A stretch of DNA of 64,000 nt from assembly GCA_947629175.1 (NCBI GenBank), contig CANRCT010000010.1, positions 1-64,000 of the forward strand. Direction: 5' to 3'. The notes beneath the pieces were generated by a model. It was not told the origin of the DNA. It ran no database searches and was given only the letters and a program-made list of their open reading frames with translations. The translations under genes were made by a program, and so were the position numbers. Source of the stretch: an uncultured Muribaculaceae bacterium. GTDB lineage: Bacteria > Bacteroidota > Bacteroidia > Bacteroidales > Muribaculaceae. Shown here in pieces: positions 61,379-64,000 of the stretch; the stretch's first letter is position 1; each line of letters opens with the position of its first letter.

Positions 61379-62395
61379 TCAGACGGTCACTCTCGCGAAA
61401 GGCGCTTCGGAGTAGGAGCAAAAATCCTTGTCGAGATACTTGAAATAGCCGGCGATGGCCACCATGGCGGCATTGTCGGTGGTGAACGCGCGCTGCGGTA
61501 TGAACGCCTCCACGCCCTCCTCGCGGCAGAGCTGCGCTACGGCCTCGCGCACGCCGCTGTTGGCGGAGACGCCGCCTCCGATGGCCACGGTGGCCACGCG
61601 GGTCAGACGGACAGCTTTGCGGAGCTTGTCGGTGAGTATCTCGATGATGGTATGCTGCAGCGATGCCGCCAGATCGGCCTTGTTGGCCTCGATGAAGCCG
61701 GGATCGGCGGCCAGGGCGTCGCGGAGAGTATAGAGAAACGACGTTTTCAGCCCGCTGAAGCTGTAGTCGAGGCCGGGGATATGGGGCTTGGCGAAGCGGA
61801 ACCGGTGAGGGTCGCCCTCGGCGGCGAGCCGGTCGATGTGGGGGCCGCCCGGATAGGGGAGGCCCATAACTTTGGCGCACTTGTCGAAGGCCTCGCCGGC
61901 GGCGTCGTCGATGGTCTGGCCGAGGATCTCCATGTCGGAGTGGGACTTCACGAGTATGATCTGGCTGTTGCCGCCCGATACGAGGAGGCAGAGGTAGGGA
62001 AACTGCGGCACGCGGTCGTCGGGATTCAGACGGATGAAGTGGGAGAGCACGTGGGCGTGGAGATGGTTGACGTCGATGATTGGTATGCGCAGTCCGAGCG
62101 ACATTCCCTTGGCGAACGACGTGCCGACGAGCAGAGAGCCCAGGAGCCCCGGGCCGCGGGTGAAGGCGATGGCCGACAAGTCGGAGGGCCTGAGCGAAGC
62201 GCGCTTGAGCGCGGCGTCGACTACCGGGACGATGTTCTGCTGATGGGCCCGTGATGCAAGCTCCGGCACCACGCCTCCATACTCCTCATGTACGGCCTGC
62301 GAGGCTATTACGTTGGACAGCAGCAGGCCGTCGGAAATCACGGCAGCCGAGGTGTCGTCGCACGACGACTCTATGCCAAGTATATTGATGCTCAT
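61379..62395 (-). CDS. tsaD: tRNA N6-adenosine threonylcarbamoyltransferase
   Basis: A 338-residue Kae1/TsaD protein with an ASKHA fold: LGIESSCDDTSAAV at the N-terminus, metal ligands HQQN and HLHAHVLSH, LLVSGGNSQI and, near the end, DNAAMVAIAGY. With TsaB/E/C it forms t6A37 in ANN-decoding tRNAs. It has its own consensus promoter (62415-62446) and starts the tsaD-cinA unit. Length is normal. Confidence 0.96.
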   Translation of the reverse strand: MSINILGIESSCDDTSAAVISDGLLLSNVIASQAVHEEYGGVVPELASRAHQQNIVPVVDAALKRASLRPSDLSAIAFTRGPGLLGSLLVGTSFAKGMSLGLRIPIIDVNHLHAHVLSHFIRLNPDDRVPQFPYLCLLVSGGNSQIILVKSHSDMEILGQTIDDAAGEAFDKCAKVMGLPYPGGPHIDRLAAEGDPHRFRFAKPHIPGLDYSFSGLKTSFLYTLRDALAADPGFIEANKADLAASLQHTIIEILTDKLRKAVRLTRVATVAIGGGVSANSGVREAVAQLCREEGVEAFIPQRAFTTDNAAMVAIAGYFKYLDKDFCSYSEAPFARVTV

Positions 62396-62414
62396 AGTCG
62401 GAAATATTTTTCTG

Positions 62415-62446
62415 CAAAGTTAGCTTTTTGGCGGCAATGCGACAAA
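62415..62446 (-). promoter_or_regulatory. Promoter of tsaD
   Basis: On the minus strand TTTG (62443-62446), 20-bp spacer, TAACTTTG (62415-62422), 19 bp before the ATG. Confidence 0.85.
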
Positions 62447-62475
62447 TGCGCGCCGCCGGCCGTGGCGGCGGAGGG

Positions 62476-62483
62476 TAATTTTG
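62476..62483 (+). promoter_or_regulatory. -7 box of the DUF6808-like gene
   Basis: TAATTTTG ends 4 nt before the ATG at 62488, so the transcript would begin at the start codon. No TTTG at -33. Confidence 0.5.
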
Positions 62484-62487
62484 CGCC

Positions 62488-62985
62488 ATGAAAGCAATCG
62501 GAATTATTATTACGGCCCTGTTGGCCGCGGCTGTCGGTTTCGTCGCCGGCAGGAATTTTTATCCGGGAAAGAGTGCCGATCTGGCGGATCATTTTGTGGA
62601 AATCCGACGCGACACAGTAGTGCTGCGTGATACGGTGGTGATCGACCGTCCTGTAGCTGCGGATCGTTTCGCGGCGGGAAACATGCTGGCGAGAGCCGAA
62701 GTTGTCGTCGCCGATACGTGCGCTGCGCGGCCCGACAGTGTGGAGGTAAGGCTGCCTGTGGAAAGAGTTCGCTATGCGGGCGACCGCTACGAGGCATGGG
62801 TGAGCGGCTATCGTCCGAGTCTCGACAGCCTGCGCATCTACGGGGAGGACAGGGTGATAAGCAGCGTAATAGCAAGCGGACGGCACGCTCGGCGCCGATG
62901 GGGGTTCGGCGTGGCCGCAGGCTTGGCGGTAACTCCCAAGGGTGTGGGGCCCGGGATTGTCGTCGGGCTGACTTATTCGTTCTGA
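62488..62985 (+). CDS. DUF6808-like membrane-anchored protein
   Basis: A 165-residue protein with one N-terminal hydrophobic helix ([19 protein letters not shown]), a middle with a repeated [17 protein letters not shown] pattern and a C-terminal part ending in a hydrophobic [27 protein letters not shown] run that looks like two beta-strands of an envelope protein. It fits DUF6808-like Bacteroidales proteins by pattern; function unknown. Its end overlaps the convergent nfo gene by 13 nt. Confidence 0.6.
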   Translation: MKAIGIIITALLAAAVGFVAGRNFYPGKSADLADHFVEIRRDTVVLRDTVVIDRPVAADRFAAGNMLARAEVVVADTCAARPDSVEVRLPVERVRYAGDRYEAWVSGYRPSLDSLRIYGEDRVISSVIASGRHARRRWGFGVAAGLAVTPKGVGPGIVVGLTYSF

Positions 62986-63824
62986 CCGGCAAACCGGCGC
63001 AGCATGGCGATCTCTTCGGGCCAGAGTGATTCGTCGGGGGTCTCCAGAATCAGGGGTATGCCGTCGAAGCGGGGATCGGCCATGAGCCGGCGGAAAAAGT
63101 CGATGCCGATGGCCCCCTTGCCGAGCGATTCGTGGCGGTCGATACGTGAGCCGAGACCGCGCTTCGAGTCGTTGATATGCATCGCGCTGAGATAACCGAG
63201 TCCGATCGTTGAGTCGAATTCGCGCCATGTGGCCTCGTAGCCTTCGGTCGTGGCGAGATCATATCCGGCTGCAAAAGCATGGCAGGTGTCGATGCAGACC
63301 CCAACACGGCTTTTGTCGGCGACGCGGTCGATAATGCGGGCGAGCTGACTGAAGGCGAACCCGAGGTTGGTGCCCTGCCCGGCAGTGTTCTCTATGACGG
63401 CCTTCACTCCTTTAGTCAGGCTTAGCGCCTCGTTGATTGAGTCGGCGATAAGATCAAGGCATGCGTCGCTCTCCATGGCCTTGAGATGGCTTCCGGGGTG
63501 GAAGTTGAGCATCGTCAGTCCGAGCTGCTCGCAGCGGCGTATCTCGTCGAGAAATGCCTCCCGGCTCTTTTCGAGTTTTTCGGCCTCGGGGGCGCCGAGA
63601 TTTATCAGATAGCTGTCGTGGGGAAGTATGGCGTCGGGTGTGAATCCAAGCTCGCGGCAGTTGGCCTTGAACGCCTCGGCTTCGGCTGTCCTGATGGCCA
63701 GCGAGCGCCAGCGCGACGGGTTGCGGGTGAACAGCGCGAAAGCGGTGGCGCCAATGGCCGCCGCGTTGACCGGCGCGAGGCTTACTCCCTTTTCGGCAGA
63801 TACGTGTGCTCCTATCAGTTTCAT
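62973..63824 (-). CDS. nfo: Deoxyribonuclease IV (endonuclease IV, AP endonuclease)
   Basis: A 283-residue AP endonuclease with the Nfo TIM-barrel metal ligands: [81 protein letters not shown] and LILETP. It nicks DNA 5' to abasic sites in base-excision repair. TAAATTTG lies 4 nt before the ATG, predicting a leaderless mRNA. Confidence 0.95.
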   Translation of the reverse strand: MKLIGAHVSAEKGVSLAPVNAAAIGATAFALFTRNPSRWRSLAIRTAEAEAFKANCRELGFTPDAILPHDSYLINLGAPEAEKLEKSREAFLDEIRRCEQLGLTMLNFHPGSHLKAMESDACLDLIADSINEALSLTKGVKAVIENTAGQGTNLGFAFSQLARIIDRVADKSRVGVCIDTCHAFAAGYDLATTEGYEATWREFDSTIGLGYLSAMHINDSKRGLGSRIDRHESLGKGAIGIDFFRRLMADPRFDGIPLILETPDESLWPEEIAMLRRFAGQNE

Positions 63825-63828
63825 ACGG

Positions 63829-63836
63829 CAAATTTA
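63829..63836 (-). promoter_or_regulatory. -7 box of nfo
   Basis: TAAATTTG on the minus strand, 4 nt before the ATG at 63824. The -33 TTTG is missing. Confidence 0.5.
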
Positions 63837-64000
63837 GCCATTATTTTTGATCTGTATCGCTCTTTTGAAAAAATGAATAAAAACTGTCGGTCAAAGTTGA
63901 GGTATGACTGGCCGATGGTGGTTTATTTTATGTAAGGCAGTCTGATGGTGCTAACTTTTCCGCTAAAAAACCTATTGAAATTTTCAGCGGCTTTCTGGCT
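63837..64000. other. AT-rich right edge without a recognisable gene
   Basis: This last stretch is AT-rich and non-coding as far as seen. I find no terminator or complete promoter. Confidence 0.5.

Noticed and set aside
1-64000. CRISPR arrays, tRNA or rRNA genes, insertion sequences, integrases, SusC/SusD pairs
   Set aside because: I looked for direct repeats with spacers, tRNA-like GTTCGA arms, transposase motifs and TonB-dependent receptor genes and saw none.

Overview
This window looks like chromosomal DNA of a gut Bacteroidales bacterium, most likely of the Muribaculaceae (S24-7) type; the family is my inference, the order is well supported. The support is: many promoters with the Bacteroidetes pattern TTTG - 19/20 bp - TAnnTTTG and almost no Shine-Dalgarno sequences; Bacteroidales-specific families (NVEALA peptide, BF3164-like 6-bladed propeller lipoproteins, DUF1573, DcaP-like porin, DUF4199, a GlsB-like acyltransferase); and a GC-rich coding background broken by AT-rich islands near 2.9-4.5, 10.6-12.2, 28.1-29.6 and 58.8-60.0 kb. 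I found no rRNA, tRNA, CRISPR array, transposase or integrase.

Layout. 1-2.9 kb: a large secreted protein running off the left edge and broken by one frameshift. 2.9-4.4 kb: an AT-rich island with a HEPN-type Abi_2 gene and, directly upstream, what looks like a small terminated RNA (AbiF-type RNA/toxin pair). 4.5-12.2 kb (minus): M16 protease, NhaC-like antiporter, GH20 hexosaminidase and an unknown CorA-shaped membrane protein. 12.3-18.2 kb (plus): gltB without gltD, then rpsF-rpsR-rplI. 18.2-27.6 kb (minus): trmD, WYL regulator, sodium:solute symporter, GT4, serine dehydratase, SurA/PpiD-like chaperone, metK. 27.7-30.5 kb: NVEALA cassette (secreted small peptide, propeller lipoprotein, CxxC/DUF1573 lipoprotein), preceded by the 3' stump of a lost propeller paralogue. 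30.5-34.2 kb: lptE, a conserved hypothetical, secG, rbfA, a LolE/FtsX-type permease. 34.2-38.0 kb: argR, a degenerate ArgC-like gene, a 7-alpha-hydroxysteroid-dehydrogenase-like SDR and a porin. 38.1-40.8 kb: a second propeller lipoprotein and a double SGNH esterase. 40.8-46.6 kb (minus): an envelope operon tatA-tatC-glsB-DUF4199-GT2-DUF6452-DUF6048-SDR. 46.7-48.8 kb: an AmgK kinase fused to a RapZ C-terminal domain, then MurU. 48.8-58.7 kb: GH95, GH27 and GH2 glycosidases and a DPP-IV-like peptidase. 58.8-64 kb: small outer-membrane barrel, stand-alone C10-peptidase propeptide, a barrel-gene stump, cinA, tsaD, a DUF6808-like protein, nfo.

How it fits together. Most of the window is housekeeping (translation, tRNA modification, SAM, envelope assembly) plus glycan use: GH20, GH2, GH27, GH95 and the SGNH esterase together would suit mucin or blood-group type host glycans, although there is no SusC/SusD pair here. 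Genes are packed tightly, with many 4-nt ATGA stop/start overlaps. The most interesting accessory pieces are the Abi_2/ncRNA pair, the NVEALA cassette with its stump, the ArgC-like protein lacking the catalytic cysteine beside argR, the AmgK-RapZ fusion, and a recurrent arrangement in which the TAnnTTTG box sits only 4-8 nt before the start codon, which predicts leaderless mRNAs.
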